From the NCBI GenBank assembly GCA_028274465.1, contig CM051457.1, positions 103,973,982 to 104,037,981 of the forward strand: a stretch of DNA of 64,000 nt. The letters are read 5' to 3'. The position numbers were made by a program, and so were the translations under genes. Below the pieces are notes generated by a model that searched no databases, had not been told where the DNA came from, and was given only the letters and a program-made list of their open reading frames with translations. Of this stretch, positions 1 through 12,053 are shown piece by piece. Source of the DNA: Plantago ovata. Taxonomy: Eukaryota > Streptophyta > Magnoliopsida > Lamiales > Plantaginaceae. How positions within the stretch are numbered: position 1 is the first letter of the stretch; each line of letters starts with the position of its first letter.

Positions 1-1635
1 TATAAAATGATTAGATATTACCAAAAATCCTTTAATTTCGAAAATCCTAAAAGTCATTACATAAATGTATGCCTCATAAATTTTTCCTATACATGAATGT
101 GTAAATAAATGTGTACATTAATACATTAACAATAAAGTGTATTTGTCCTTTAGAATTCCCAACACCAACTATAAGAAGTCACCTAATTTTAACATATTCT
201 CACACAAACAAATATGGAAAACCTTAACAAATTCAGATTTGAAGAAACACCCCCACATTCCCCCCACCTTCCCCCCCACCACAAATTGATCCCAAAATGT
301 TGACTGAAATGGAAGAAGCTCTCCAAGAGTCATTTCCTCCATCTCCCCCAAATCTCCTACTCCTCCCCCTTGTGAGCACAAGGAGGTTGAGCACTTAGAA
401 GACCAAGGAGTCTTCTGCAAGATATGTCAACAACAAATTTTGGAACCAAAAGATGTCATCGACTGGTCGCTCCTACATGAGGAGTCAAGCTCCGAGGACG
501 AGGACGAGGGGATGAAGAGCGACTAGAACTAGCTATTGATGAATGAAACTTTTATATGTAATCCATATTATTAATAAAAATTCAGCTTTTTATATTTTCT
601 ATCTTTCTCAGTTAGTTAATCATTTTTATTTTTTTTCTTAGTTAATCATTTTTATTTCTTTTTGCTTATTGAGTTAACTATTAAGCATTTTTCACAATTT
701 TCAGAATTGTGCCAAATTAATAATTGAGTTACAATAAGGAGTAAGCAGTAAGCACATTTCATTTCCAGTAACCTAATTAGGGATTCGAACTACCCTAAAT
801 CCTAAATTAAAAATTAACAGTGAAGAAACCTAAACCCTAAATAAAAATTAACAGTGAAACCCTAAATAAAATTAACATACAGTAAATCAAATTTAATAAA
901 CTGAAATTAAAAGTATAGGGAAACTCACCAGTAATGGAGAGGCGCCGGCGGTGGCGGTGGAGGTGATGGAGAGGCCGGCGAAGAGGCGGCAGCAGTTGGT
1001 AAAAAAATAAAACACAAACGGACCAAACAAAAGAGGGGAGAAACGAGTATTAGTTGGTGATAAACAAATTATGATTAATTCATTCAAAATTGGGCAAAAA
1101 TTGGAGAAACCCCCAAAATCTAGGGTTCTAGTTTCTTACCTCTGAAATCGGTGCAGATCGCGAAAATTTGAAATATATTCGAACTCCTTGTTCGATAAGC
1201 TTCAATTTGACCTAAAATTTGAAAAGAATGGTGGCGTTTTGAGTAGTTTAGAAGAAATCCGAAGAGAAGAAGGAGAAGAGACAACAATGGAGAATGGAGA
1301 AATGGGGAAGAAGGAGACGGTGTCTCTGTATATACGTATATAGCGACGGATGGTGCCATCCGTCGCTATATATTTGTTTTTTATTTTTTTTCTTTTTTAA
1401 AATTACCAGTCCGGTCAACCAACATGGCGACGGATAAGTTCATCTGTCTCTAATTTGGAGACGGATAGAAATGATCCGTCGCTAAATTGGAGCCGACTCG
1501 CTCTTTCCAAGGGCGAACTGAACTTAAAGCGCAGTTCGTCCTTATCCGTCGCTAAGAGTAGCGATCCGTCGCTAAATAGCGACGGATCGCATTCGTATCT
1601 ACCGATTCGTCGCTAAATGGCTGTTTCTTGTAGTG
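1..1635 (-). mobile_element. CACTA (En/Spm) transposon, promoter-side end
   Basis: The right edge at 1622-1635 reads, on the minus strand, CACTACAAGAAACAG, the standard CACTA terminus. Inside it, at about 1330-1620, lie several inverted copies of the subterminal motif TAGCGACGGAT / ATCCGTCGCTA. On the minus strand a TATA-like box and a pyrimidine-rich leader follow, ending at a good splice donor (GT at 1139-1138), which is the layout of the transposase promoter end. The other terminus lies outside the window or is lost. No transposase domain is recognisable in the part present, so its autonomy is unknown. The same family supplies the element at 12596-15424. Confidence 0.75.
1326..1343 (-). 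promoter_or_regulatory. TATA-like box of the CACTA element
   Basis: On the minus strand the subterminal repeats are followed by CTATATACGTATATACAGAG, then a C/T-rich leader up to the donor at 1139-1138. The element at 12596 has the same order with TATATATACAGAGAG. The shared TATATACAGAG core supports a conserved element promoter. The transcription start itself is inferred. Confidence 0.45.
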
Positions 1636-4320
1636 CTTTCCAACATCAATTCCCGTTTCCATAGATGTTGCTAGTCGATTCGTTTTCAACTTCTATTCCG
1701 CTTAGAACTCTAAAGACATGGGATTGTGTCTAGTTCACGAGTATATAAGCTTAGAAGATGTCTTTTTCTTTACGTTTTTGTTGATGAATAAAGTTACTTC
1801 CCGAAAATCCAAAATTCTTCTACTTCATAGATGGCGTATTCTACTTCTTTCTCTGACGATTTGTCTTCTTTTCTGGAACTGGCAATGCTTGCAGGATGTC
1901 CCGTACGAACCATTACAACGCAATATTGAGTCATTCTCTATAGATCTCTCAACACATGGCATGATAGCCTAGGTCTAGAGATCTTTCCAAAGTCCACACA
2001 ACTGCAAGCAACAAGCATCTTCATTATCTGGAGGACTCAATCTTGAAGGTGGGACAGTTGATGGATATGGTGATCGAGAGTTCTAAGGTAGCCAATATCA
2101 TGACATCGGGTGCTAAGGGATCCATCCGGTGGATATTGGGGAGCTTAGTCCAAGAAGGTGAAGGGACGAATTCATATCGAGCTTGTGGAGAAAAGAAGGT
2201 GACTTGGGCCTAAAAGTTTCAATAAACAACGTTTCAAGTTATCAATGTCAAATTTGCAGATAGGAGACAAATTCGAAACATGGTGGTTTGGGTTTGGTAG
2301 AGGACAGCAATATGAATCCAACAGTGCAAGAATAACTCGATTTGGGTGATAAATGAGGGGGGACGGAGGTCTTGAGTATCAGCCATGGCGCGCCCACGTA
2401 GTGGGGCCAGCCAGCTAAGGAAGACGACCAGTTTGAACCGGTCCAACAAAGCATGGGTTAAACCAATCAAACCTAGAGCCCTATCGGTCACACTCAGGAC
2501 ATGAAGGCGGGAGCAACAGAGGAACAGAATGAGCGCGTGACGGAGAAGGACAACAGTATGCAGGTGAGGATCAACAAGTGGCGACTCGTGGCATCTTGTT
2601 TGGGGCTCTTGGAAATCATGAGTCCAAAGTGTCGATTGGGAGATCCAAAGAGGTCAAAAAAGGTGAAGACTTGGTCAAAGATGAATGGAGTTGTTCTGGG
2701 AAGTTGAAGAGGCAACCACTTGACATCTACGGTCAAGGAGGTCAAAGAAGAGGTGGTACCGGTTTGGAGGTGGATACTGCCGATCGAGGCACCAACAACG
2801 TAGATCAAAGAAGAGGTTGCTAATAGTCAGATTAGCAACGACATGACTATGTCGGAGACACACGACAAGGGTGAATGACCTGGGTAGAATCATTCGATGT
2901 TTCTCACAAGGCAAGGTGCCGTTGAAGGGTTTCAATCGACTGAATCCAAGAAGAACAGGAAACATAAGGGACGTAACTTGCAGTTTGGAGCAATTCAGGC
3001 TCAACGACCCAATATAGATATCAATGTCCATTGGATAGGCTACGTTTACTGACCATGATTGTCGGATATCCATGATTTATCTATTCATACTGTAGCAGGT
3101 AACGACTTTGTTAAACCGGAGGTTGCAAATAGCCAGGACTGGACTAGAAGCAGGATGCAGTTTCCACTAGAGTAGGCGACATGTATTACGTCCTGATCAC
3201 TTTAATTATGAATATGTAACCATTTGTTTTCAGGGCATTACTTTTACTGTTACCTTATATGAGTTAACGGAGTATGGGTTAGAGGAAGAGGTAGTGTTAA
3301 GGATTCCATGCATGGCTAGCCGATGCAGGATATGTAACCTTTTTAGTGCAACATGCGGCCTTTGTGTTTTGGTCGATGGTCACCCGTTCTTGTTGAGAGG
3401 TGAAACCGCTGGGCAAGAGCAAGAGTATGGAAGGCCCCAACCAATGTGGAAGTGCACTACTTAAGGGGGTTGTGGAATTAGAAGCCGGACGGATAGAACA
3501 AGAACCCAAACTGGTGGATGGGACTAGGAGCAATGGAGGTCATTGAGATTTCCAGCAATGAAGAAACACCGGAGCCAGCACCAAAGCGCAAGAAGAGGTT
3601 TTGCAATGGCTTCAGGTGGTCAAAGAGATTACATCTCCAAGACTTGGAACGCATCAGGATGTTGGCCAACGCAACATCAATCATCTGTAACAGAGTGGTT
3701 GCCTCCAGATGAAAAGTCACTATTGTAGTGTGTAGGATGCGGCACAGGTGGAGCTAGCTAACCAAGTCGACGATAGGACAATGCCAAGCTTGGAAGGACC
3801 TTGGGGATAAGGTACGTTTAGGGGGGGAAGTATTGTTGGGATTTCATCTGACATCGAATGTGGCTAATTCCCAAACATTAGGATTCTAATGGGAAGTTTC
3901 TAGAATCCATGCTTAATTTAATTAGTTTGGTAGTATTCGTGGATAAGTATGATTGTTCATCCTTACCTGTAAGAGATAGACTAGGAAAAGAAGACTTATC
4001 CAAGGAGATAATGGCGAGTACATTTAGGATTTCCTTTCAAACTTATATTCAATTTAGTGCACTAAAGATCCAAGATTGTGTCTGATTCACGAGTATATAA
4101 AGTCAGCAGGAGATGTCTTTTTCTTCACGTTTTTGTTGATAAATAAAGTTACTTTCCAAAATTCCCTAAGTTTTTCTTCTTTCTAGATGTGTCTTCTTCT
4201 TCTTTCTCTAATGACCTTGTATTTTATTCTTGAACCGGCAATGTCTGGAGAACGTTCAATTTGTGCATACTAAAACGAACTATCACAATACTATCTTTAG
4301 GCTTTTTCAAGATCCTAACA
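1636..4320 (+). mobile_element. Degenerate LTR retrotransposon (copia-type primer site)
   Basis: Two diverged direct repeats frame this element. The right LTR (3834-4320) starts TGTTGGG right after a purine-rich tract (about 3818-3833) and ends CTAACA. The left LTR (1636-1956) lacks its 5' part, which stops at the CACTA terminus at 1635. Both LTRs share the stretch around GATTGTGTCT..TTCACGAGTATATAA. After the left LTR, TGGCATGATAGCC (1957-1969) resembles the copia initiator-Met primer site TGGTATCAGAGCC. The 1.9 kb interior holds no gag or pol domain that I can recognise, so it is a decayed or non-coding (LARD-like) element. Confidence 0.6.
3834..4320 (+). repeat. Right (3') LTR of the 1636-4320 element
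   Basis: Begins TGTTGGGATTT directly after a GGGGGGGAAG tract and ends CTAACA. It contains a TATA-type box (GAGTATATAAAG) near 4090. The partner repeat at about 1690-1956 matches over its 3' half with many differences, so the insertion is old. Confidence 0.55.
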
Positions 4321-6180
4321 TATTCAAAATTATAGTTCAAGGCCATTAGGTTTAGTCGTCATCGGCCAGATATTGTAGCTAGCTACTCTCATTCTGTTTT
4401 AATTGTTTTACTTTAAAAATAAAATAAACAAGACAATTATAAAACCGAATTAAAATGTTCCAATTCTGATGTTGATGGTAACGTCATGGCCTACTCCAAT
4501 ACGATGCATGTTATATGATATGTACGGTTTGACATGTAATAAGCTCTTGGGCATGCATGGAATATTTGCTCATGATTAATCATGTGAGCTCCTTTATAGA
4601 ATATGCTTTGCAAATTAAAACTACTATTATCATTTCCACCAATCGAATATATAGACAAACTAATTAAGTACATTTATTTGCTTAGATATTATTATCCATT
4701 TAAGAACAACAGCTTGCAGCTACATGATGATCTCCATAATGCACGGCAAATTAAAGTTTTCAACATTCTCTTTTTAAAAGCTAAATTATAAATGATCCAT
4801 TCGGATCGGAACTAATACACCTCATTCGATCTCTTTTACCATAACTCATTCCTAATGTTTCGACTTTAGTGCTAATAAGGTTAACGTAGACGACCGTGGT
4901 CGCATAATGTAGTATGAGGTTAGAAGGGCCTGACTTGATCGGAAGGTTAATTGGGATGGACTCCCGCCCACTGTGAAGACTGCAGATGAGGGAGAAGTTT
5001 TTAGTTACAATGTTAAATTTGGATTGTCGTTTTGATATCCCGATGAGCTTTAAGAATATGATTTCTACGAGTTGTTTGTTATTTTGAATGGATTGGGGTG
5101 TTCACATTGTATACATAAATTTCAAACCATATATTTTACCCCAAGTTTAACATGAATAAGAAAAGATGCACTTTCACATGTAACAATACAAAGAACCTCT
5201 GAAGTCTGAACCTTCGAATCAGATGAAACCTAAATCAACTTTCATATAATGTCACCTGCTACTTGAAATTCAGGGTGCATCCTGCGAGTCTTATGATTTC
5301 ATTAAGAATATTCTATGCAGTATAAAACTAAAATGTCCCCAACCCCAAACCATGTATTTTTTTATATATCATTATCTCACACTGAAATCATTGGGATAAA
5401 CGAATGATTGGTTATTCGTTACATTGGTTTTTTAGGGTCAAACTCTAAAATCTAATCCCACAATACTAGAAAAATGAAAATGATGATTGGTATGTATGAT
5501 GACATTGTGAAAGGTCAAGTGCATGAATAATGTCGTTAATCGTTGGACGTTAGCCATGACGGTTTTAAACTTCATTCATATATATGAAATGTACGGGCCG
5601 TAGCACAATTAAGTACGCCGGCGCGCCATGTGGTGGTGAACAGAACACATGGGGTAAGTAAGCACGTAGCTAAGCGGGATAAACGCCGATTTCATTGCTA
5701 ATCAGTGCATCTATTAACAACAGGAATCTGCATCAATATGACATGCATCTCGACTATGAGTATTGTCATTTGTCAACATAAAATTTTTAATTCACCAAAG
5801 AATTGTTTCTGTACGATTATTGCAATCATTCAGTTCATAATCCATGCAAGAATTCAATAGTACCTTTCGAATATGCGGGGATCATGACATCTGCGATAAG
5901 TCGTCATGAAATAGTTCATTATAGAGCGCACCAACGGGTGTCATCCAACATGAGCAAAGCAAGAGAGAAACAAGAAGAGATTTTGGGGAATATTACTGTG
6001 TATTAATCATAAAGCGTTTTGACTTTGAAATAAAGACATCTCCTACTATGGTTATATACATATGAATTAGACAGTACTGAAGCATTAGATTTATAAATGG
6101 AAAAAATAGAAGTTAGAAAGCAAAATCATAAATCTACTAGCCTTAATCTCTACGGATAAGGTTCCTAGTTCTAATCTATC
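4321..6180. other. Intergenic, no gene seen
   Basis: AT-rich sequence with short open frames only, none of which shows a domain or credible splice structure. A GC-rich restriction-like palindrome (GGCGCGCC) occurs near 5622. I see no TE termini here. Confidence 0.5.
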
Positions 6181-6429
6181 ATTGATAATATGAACATGAG
6201 ATATTGTCTATAAATACAGGCAGAAACCTAATTAAATACAAGAAAGCTAATACTCCACGGACTACTTTAGACAACGAACTAGCCACGATCACTGATAATA
6301 TGAACATGAGATCTTATATATCTATAAATACGTGCAGGAACCTAATTAAATAAGAAAACTAGTACTCCCCTAAGAAAACTAGTACTCCCCACTACTGGAC
6401 TCCTTTAGACAACGAATTAGCCACGATCC
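6181..6429. repeat. Tandem duplication, two copies of about 110-138 bp, each with a TATA box
   Basis: Copy A (about 6181-6291) and copy B (about 6292-6429) share the blocks TGATAATATGAACATGAGAT, CTATAAATAC, AACCTAATTAAAT and TTTAGACAACGAA..TAGCCACGATC. Copy B carries a further internal repeat of about 20 bp around AAGAAAACTAGTACTCCCC. Both copies keep CTATAAATAC, a good TATA sequence, but no gene follows within reach on the plus strand. Confidence 0.7.
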
Positions 6430-6869
6430 GTGCGTATAGGATTTCACGGAATTCCTAAGGACTATCAAATCAGGAGTAAGATATATTTTTTTTACGCCGA
6501 TAGCGTTAAGATGCATCTTGCTTGTTCTTGTTCCTCATTATTTAAGAGAGATCTTTTACTTTGTAAAAGAAGAAAAGAAAACAAAGGTGCCGATTTACTC
6601 CTGCGCGCAGGCCCTATATAAGACTCGAGAAAAACATGGGGCCTTATTCTTAAGCCAGCCCTGATTGTAATTACTAGAGTACATCTATAAATCAGACTCA
6701 TTGCTTTAATTTGTTATGGATTAATTAGATGACAACATATAAACTACAGAAATTCATTCATAAGTTTATTTGCTAACTGAAAATAATCTTCAATAAATTT
6801 GAAATTAAATACAACAAAGCTAACATTATTACAGAACTCAACTAATTAATTCTTATAGTATCACACTGT

Positions 6870-7895
6870 TTACAGATTACTAGTTGTTCCGTAATCGTGC
6901 CAATCGAACGTTTCGATTTTGGATGCGTCCTCATGACTGGATTTGGCCAACTTCTTCCTCTCTTCGTTCCAGCCATTCGTCTTGCGATTCATCTTCTTGG
7001 TTAAGCCTCTAACAATTCGTTCCGCTTCATCTATGGCCTTTTTTACTTTAACATGTTCGTCGTGCAGCAAGCTGTATCTCCTACGCTTGAACTTCTTCCT
7101 CAAGCAAATCAAATCCATACAAGTAACGTAATCACTTACTCTTACTCGTCCCACCGTATTTGTTGCTGAATAATAACTTAGGAGTTTCTGCAATGCCTCC
7201 TTTGCGTGTAACATCGTGTTGTATTTAACTTCCTTGTCCTGCATCTCATCTTCCTTTTCTAATCTTGAAATTTCATCGTCACCCAGCTTGCGAGTCTCAA
7301 AAGAAGCGTTCTCTTGCTCGTCCCTCTTGCGCTTACGGGAGGCTAACATATCCGGAACTGGTCTACCATTACGACAACACTGAGCCTCGTAAAGAAAGTC
7401 GCGGCTGAGTGCAATCTGCAACTCTGGATGTTTCTTGAGAAGGGGTTCGGCTTCATCCTCTACACGATCGGCATCTTTGTGATGTTGATACGCCTTCATT
7501 ATGTCGACCAACTTTTGGGACTCGTCGTGACTTAATGTGAACCTGATCTTGTTGATGAAATCCAAACACTCGTTTCTTATCTCTTTGCTTGACTTCTTAT
7601 CCAGCATCACCACAGGCTCCTTCTTCTTGTTGTTGTTGTTCTGATCGGCCACCATGCCCCAAAGGTTTCGGATATTTAGCATGAGATCCTTATTCTCTTC
7701 CGTAAACAGAGAGTTTAATTCGGAAAGAAAAGACTGATTGTTTTGGTGTTGAAGTTGTGCGTGATTGCGAATCAGAGCGCTGAACCTGTTGAACTTATCA
7801 GGGTCATGGCGAAATCGTCTCTTGACCATCCCAATGGTGAACTGGGCATAAGCAAAATCAGGTTTGTGAAACATCATCGTCATCTCCTCCGCCAT
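6870..7895 (-). CDS. Small SIN3-like protein with two PAH domains
   Basis: An intact single-exon gene of 341 residues. Residues about 14-80 and 104-169 look like two paired amphipathic helix (PAH) domains: the first runs through KFNRFSALIRNH and FTEENKDLMLNIRNLWG, and the second through ECLDFINKIRFTL, LVDIMKAYQ and LLKKHPELQIALSRDF. In Sin3 co-repressors these modules bind short helices of transcription factors. A basic RKRKR run (about 187-191) could be a nuclear signal, and the C-terminal half is lysine/arginine rich. It is far shorter than full Sin3 and lacks the histone-deacetylase-interaction region, so it may act as a truncated adaptor or competitor; that role is inference. Broken copies lie at 16490-16640 and 30881-31015. 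The start is the first ATG, with a TATA box about 90 bp upstream. Confidence 0.8.
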   Translation of the reverse strand: MAEEMTMMFHKPDFAYAQFTIGMVKRRFRHDPDKFNRFSALIRNHAQLQHQNNQSFLSELNSLFTEENKDLMLNIRNLWGMVADQNNNNKKKEPVVMLDKKSSKEIRNECLDFINKIRFTLSHDESQKLVDIMKAYQHHKDADRVEDEAEPLLKKHPELQIALSRDFLYEAQCCRNGRPVPDMLASRKRKRDEQENASFETRKLGDDEISRLEKEDEMQDKEVKYNTMLHAKEALQKLLSYYSATNTVGRVRVSDYVTCMDLICLRKKFKRRRYSLLHDEHVKVKKAIDEAERIVRGLTKKMNRKTNGWNEERKKLAKSSHEDASKIETFDWHDYGTTSNL

Positions 7896-7981
7896 GATGA
7901 TTATACAGAAACAGAGAATTAAAGAAAATAGAGAAGAGTAACTTTTCTTTGTTTTAGTTTTTTACTGAACGAAATTGGTAC

Positions 7982-7990
7982 TATATAAAA
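7982..7990 (-). promoter_or_regulatory. TATA box of the PAH gene
   Basis: On the minus strand TTTTATATAG lies about 90 bp before the ATG at 7895. The spacing suits a plant core promoter with a leader of roughly 55-60 nt. The duplicate at 16490-16640 keeps a TATA box at the equivalent place. Confidence 0.5.
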
Positions 7991-7992
7991 CA

Positions 7993-10466
7993 ATCAATCG
8001 TATTTTATAGATGGATGATGATGATGATTTCTAAATCGATTTTGATTAGGATTTCAGTTTTCCCATAAATTGAGATTGGGTTAATTACAAATTGGAAATT
8101 GGTAATGATCGTACTAATAGTTTCTTACCAATTAATTAGTGACACCTGTAAAGTTTTTACTAATTAGTGTTTAAATAGTTCTTGACTATAATAATCTTGC
8201 TTAATTTTAACAACTAATCTAGTAACTAATAATATAATATTAATATTTTATTAAGCATCTTTAGATTTTATATACTACTATTATTAGACGGAATCATCTT
8301 TATAAATAATGATATAAAGATATGATTCACGGTGGACTCTTCATCCCAAATTAATTTGAGTACTTTTTGTTCTATAGCAGGTAGCTTTTACTTCACTTAA
8401 TTGGAGTTGAACTCATCATGCACATCCGACATCAACAAGCAGCTGATACTTCAATTCCCAATCTACAGTATTCAGGGACGCATCACCTATACGTTCAACT
8501 TTTCAAATCTTGGATTTTAAATTCAGATTTCAATTTCATTGCTCGATGTTGAAAAATGGCAAAACAATCTCAATACTTGATTAGTGATTAGTCACAACTC
8601 ACACGCATCCTTAGTAATCTCTTATGCACGATAATTTTGTTCAAGCTCCGTAGAAATTCTAATCAAGCACCACTTTTATTTCCAAGCATCTGAATTTTAA
8701 AATCCTAATGAAGCATCACTTTTCGAGGAAGACACCACAGTTGTTTATTGAACAGTGAAATTCCCAAGCATCTCAATTTTAAAATTCTGTAGCCATGTTT
8801 TATCCTACCCGGCCTGTAATTTTGACAAGCATTCCTTTATTGTTGTAGAGTACATTCGCTTCGGACAAGCATCTATTGAAATCCACAATATTCGGTAATG
8901 TTAGCTACTGTGATGCTTGCTTTAACATGGTTTTATCGAGGCTATTTTGCTTGTTTTTATAATACTTGGATGCTTGTTTCTTATAGTTTCGATCAAACAT
9001 GATACTTGAAATTATTGAGGTAATTTTATACCAATCTGGGTTTGGATGCTAAGTTCACCATATTGCACTAGAGTATGTTCTTTATTTTTATTTTTTTTAT
9101 TTTTTTTATTTTTTTTTAGGAACACTAGAGTATGTTCTAATACTAGCTAGTTGATGATTTTTATTTTCCGGCATATTCTTGTTCTTGAGAAATTGTAAAT
9201 TTTCATTATTTTGGCTCTGAAATCTTTATGAGTAAATGATGTTTAGCATCAATGTTCTATCCTCAATGTAAAATGTACACGAGATACATGTAACTCTATA
9301 TATGCTTTTGTTATATTTTATTTTAATGTAAGTCTTTTGGTACTTGAATATATATGTTGTATTTCATGATTTCAAGGCTGTTGGATTGTTGAAGGTTGCT
9401 TCCTCTACTAGTAAAGGTGTGACACATGGATGGGCAGTACGTAGTTATGGTGTGGTGTGAAATTATCATTTGGATTTTCTCCTAACTTTTGTTTGTAGCA
9501 TTATTAATTTTGTTGAAATTTGCAGACGATAAGACATCATCTACTCGGTCAAGAAGGAAACCAAAATTAGGAGAGAGGATTTGGGAGATAAGTTAAGGAT
9601 ATAAATACTAAAATTAGTATATTCACTAATTTATAAATAAGTTTTAATTAAATTGTAATGAAGATATTAGGTCACACTAATTTGACAGAAAAAATTAAAA
9701 GTATTACTAATTTAAAATTATTCCACTGAGATGAGATTTATTTTGATTGATAATCAAGTAATTACCAAAATAAGGATCTTCAAGAGATCTCAACAGATTT
9801 TAGAAGTAGCAATTAGTTTTTCCATAATTAGGTTTCGATGTCTCGTTACCTTATCGCGACGTTATTCTCTCCTTGGTTTCATCCGTGTTTGGTAACTTGG
9901 GACTTGGGTTATCATTTTAGTAATGAGCGAGCGTACAAATTATGAACATTTGGCAATTTAACCCCTTGAGTTTCTTCTAAAAGGCAGATTACCCTCTATA
10001 TTTTTTAAATAGCCAAATTAACACCTTCAATTTCTTCAAAAAATGCAATTTAGCTAGTTATATTCCACACACATTCTTTTTAGATGATAAAATGATTATT
10101 CTTCAATGTATCCAAGTTCTTAACTTAGTATATCACTTTTTAACACTTCCAAAGTTTTTCATTCTCAAATTTAAGCACAAATCGCATAATAAGTCATTTT
10201 CCTCTATAATTTTAACGAATGTTGTTATTTGAACCAAGAGTTATGAATTTTTATAGCAATTTAAACATATAAAAAGTGTATAATGCAGTTTATAAGTTGG
10301 TAATTTGCCCATAAAATTAATATAGGGGCCTTCTTGCTTATTATGAAAAATATATATGGAGGTACTATGTCAAAATCTGTTGAGATCCATTTTCTATTAA
10401 TTAAGGAAACTAAATTTCATATACATACTTCAGATCTCTTCGGAAAATTTCAGATATGATCCTGTA
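7993..10466. other. Intergenic; mostly featureless
   Basis: No long frame is present. 8640-8790 repeats phrases such as AAGCATCTGAATTTTAAAAT in diverged form. 9077-9118 is a T-rich run. 9377-9436 and 9526-9570 look like two short exons with AG/GT borders (see findings) but match no family I know. From about 10225 the sequence is copy 1 of the host module also found at 20386. Confidence 0.5.
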
Positions 10467-10471
10467 ATATG
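10225..10471. repeat. Host intergenic module, copy 1, left part
   Basis: From GAACCAAGAGTTATGAAT onward this matches 20390-20620 closely (AAACATATAAAAAGTGTATAATGCAG, a stretch of over 20 bases, and GCTTATTATGAAAAATATATATGG are shared). The copy is interrupted at 10471 by the LTR element and continues at 12258. It shows that the surrounding DNA was duplicated before the transposons arrived. Confidence 0.75.
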
Positions 10472-10670
10472 TATAGAATGATGATTTGTGGAATAATGAT
10501 ATATTTCATTAGGGGTTAAACACCCATATATATACAAATACAATTACAACAGAATTAGTAGAGAACATTCTCGAAGAATATCTATGTTAACTTAACACTA
10601 CTAATTACAATTATGTACTAAATCCCACAAATCACGTTATGAAGAATCATGCATTAATTCTTCCTTAATA
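10472..10670 (-). repeat. 3' LTR (199 bp) of the TA..TA copia element
   Basis: Reads TATAGAATGATG..TTCCTTAATA on the plus strand and matches 12054-12252 base for base as far as I can see. The purine-rich tract TTGCGGGGGCG sits directly before it on the minus strand. Confidence 0.85.
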
Positions 10671-11830
10671 CGCCCCCGCAAAATTGACGTGCCATCGGCC
10701 ACGGAAATTTTGGATCGCAATGACAAGAATCTGGAGCGAGGCAGTGGCTTAGTCAATGCATCCGCGAGCTGATCCAATGTATTGACATAGGCAACCGAAA
10801 AAATACCTTTGTTAGACAAATCACGAACAAAGTGAAGATCCAAGGCAATATGCTTCATGCGAGAGTGCATAATTGGATGCAAGGCAAGCCGTGTGGCACC
10901 AAGGTTGTCACATAAGAGTCGAGGTGGTGATGGAAGAGAGATGCCGAGTTCACGAAAAAGTTGGAATATCCAACATACCTCCGCTGCAGTAGATGCCAAG
11001 GCACGATATTCAGCTTCCGTAGAAGATCGTGCAACACCAGTTTGCTTCCTAGAACGCCATGAGATTGGGTTAGACCCAAGAAAGATAATGTAAGCAGAGG
11101 TAGATTGTCCATCAGTGACATTGCCTCCAAAATCAGAATCCGAGTAAGCTGTGAGAGATAATGATGTGGGAGTGCGAAGTAGAAGACCATGGTGGAGTGT
11201 CCCTTTAAGATACCGAAAGATACGCTTCACACATAACCAGTCGGCAAGTGTGGGTGAAGCCATAGCCTGAGCAAGTTTGTTAACTGCGAATGAGATATCG
11301 GGACGAGTAAGAGTCAAATATTGCAACCCACCGATCGCACTTCTATAATCTGACGGGTCAATGGGACCTGAGACGGCCAGTGCGGAGGTTGTTGCCATTG
11401 GTGTGCTAACAGGCTTAGCACCATCCATGCCATGTTTCCTAAGTAATTCAACTGTGTACTTGTGTTGAGAGAGCAAGAGTCCCTCTCGACAACGAGCAAC
11501 CTCAACACCAAGAAAGAATGTGAGGGCTCCAAGGTCTTTAACAACAAACTGAGCTTTCAAGTGATTGGTGAGAGCTGATAGGAGAGATGAGCTCGAACCG
11601 GTGAGAATTATGTCATCAACATAAACGAGTACAAGGAGATAATCACTCGAATGGCGGTAGATAAAGAGTGATGTATCAGCTTTAGATTGATAAAAACCTT
11701 ATGAGAGAAGTGCAGCACTTAAAGTGTGATACCATGCTCGAGGAGCTTGCTTTAGACCATAAAGAGATTTTTTAAGGAGACACACATGGCGTGGATGCGA
11801 TTTGTCAACGAAACCAGGAGGTTGTTTCAT
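10637..11830 (-). pseudogene. Copia reverse transcriptase C-terminus plus RNase H (remnant)
   Basis: Read on the minus strand from about 11830. The thumb/palm part includes [12 protein letters not shown] and the catalytic YVDD (codons at 11623-11612). RNase H then follows, with AYSDSDFGG, STEAEYRAL and DNLGATRL. A TAA stop at 11701-11699 breaks the frame before the YVDD block; the 307-residue frame after it is open to 10637. Everything upstream (gag, protease, integrase, fingers of RT) is missing. The reading frame runs a few codons into the LTR, as expected for the end of a copia polyprotein. Confidence 0.85.
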
Positions 11831-12053
11831 GAAAACTGGTATCATGATAGAATTCCAACTCTCCCAAAAGCTCGAACTGATGGGGAGGAACGGAATCTAG
11901 CCATTTATATTAATTCTCCAATACTCCCCCGCACTCGTGGCCGATTTCAACCTCTTTGGGAAGGCCAATCGAATGGAAATTTAATATGGGGCGGAATTTG
12001 TCTCCGAGGAGATTCGAACCCAGGTGGGCGTGAGCCAGATGGCTTTGATACCA

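Noticed and set aside
308..526. Open plus-strand stretch ending in an acidic tail (EESSSEDEDEGMKSD)
   Set aside because: It looks protein-like, but there is no ATG near its start, no clear splice acceptor, and it runs against the direction of the CACTA promoter. I could not tie it to a gene.
1718..1972. 84-codon frame on the plus strand
   Set aside because: It lies in the LTR and primer-site region of a decayed retrotransposon.
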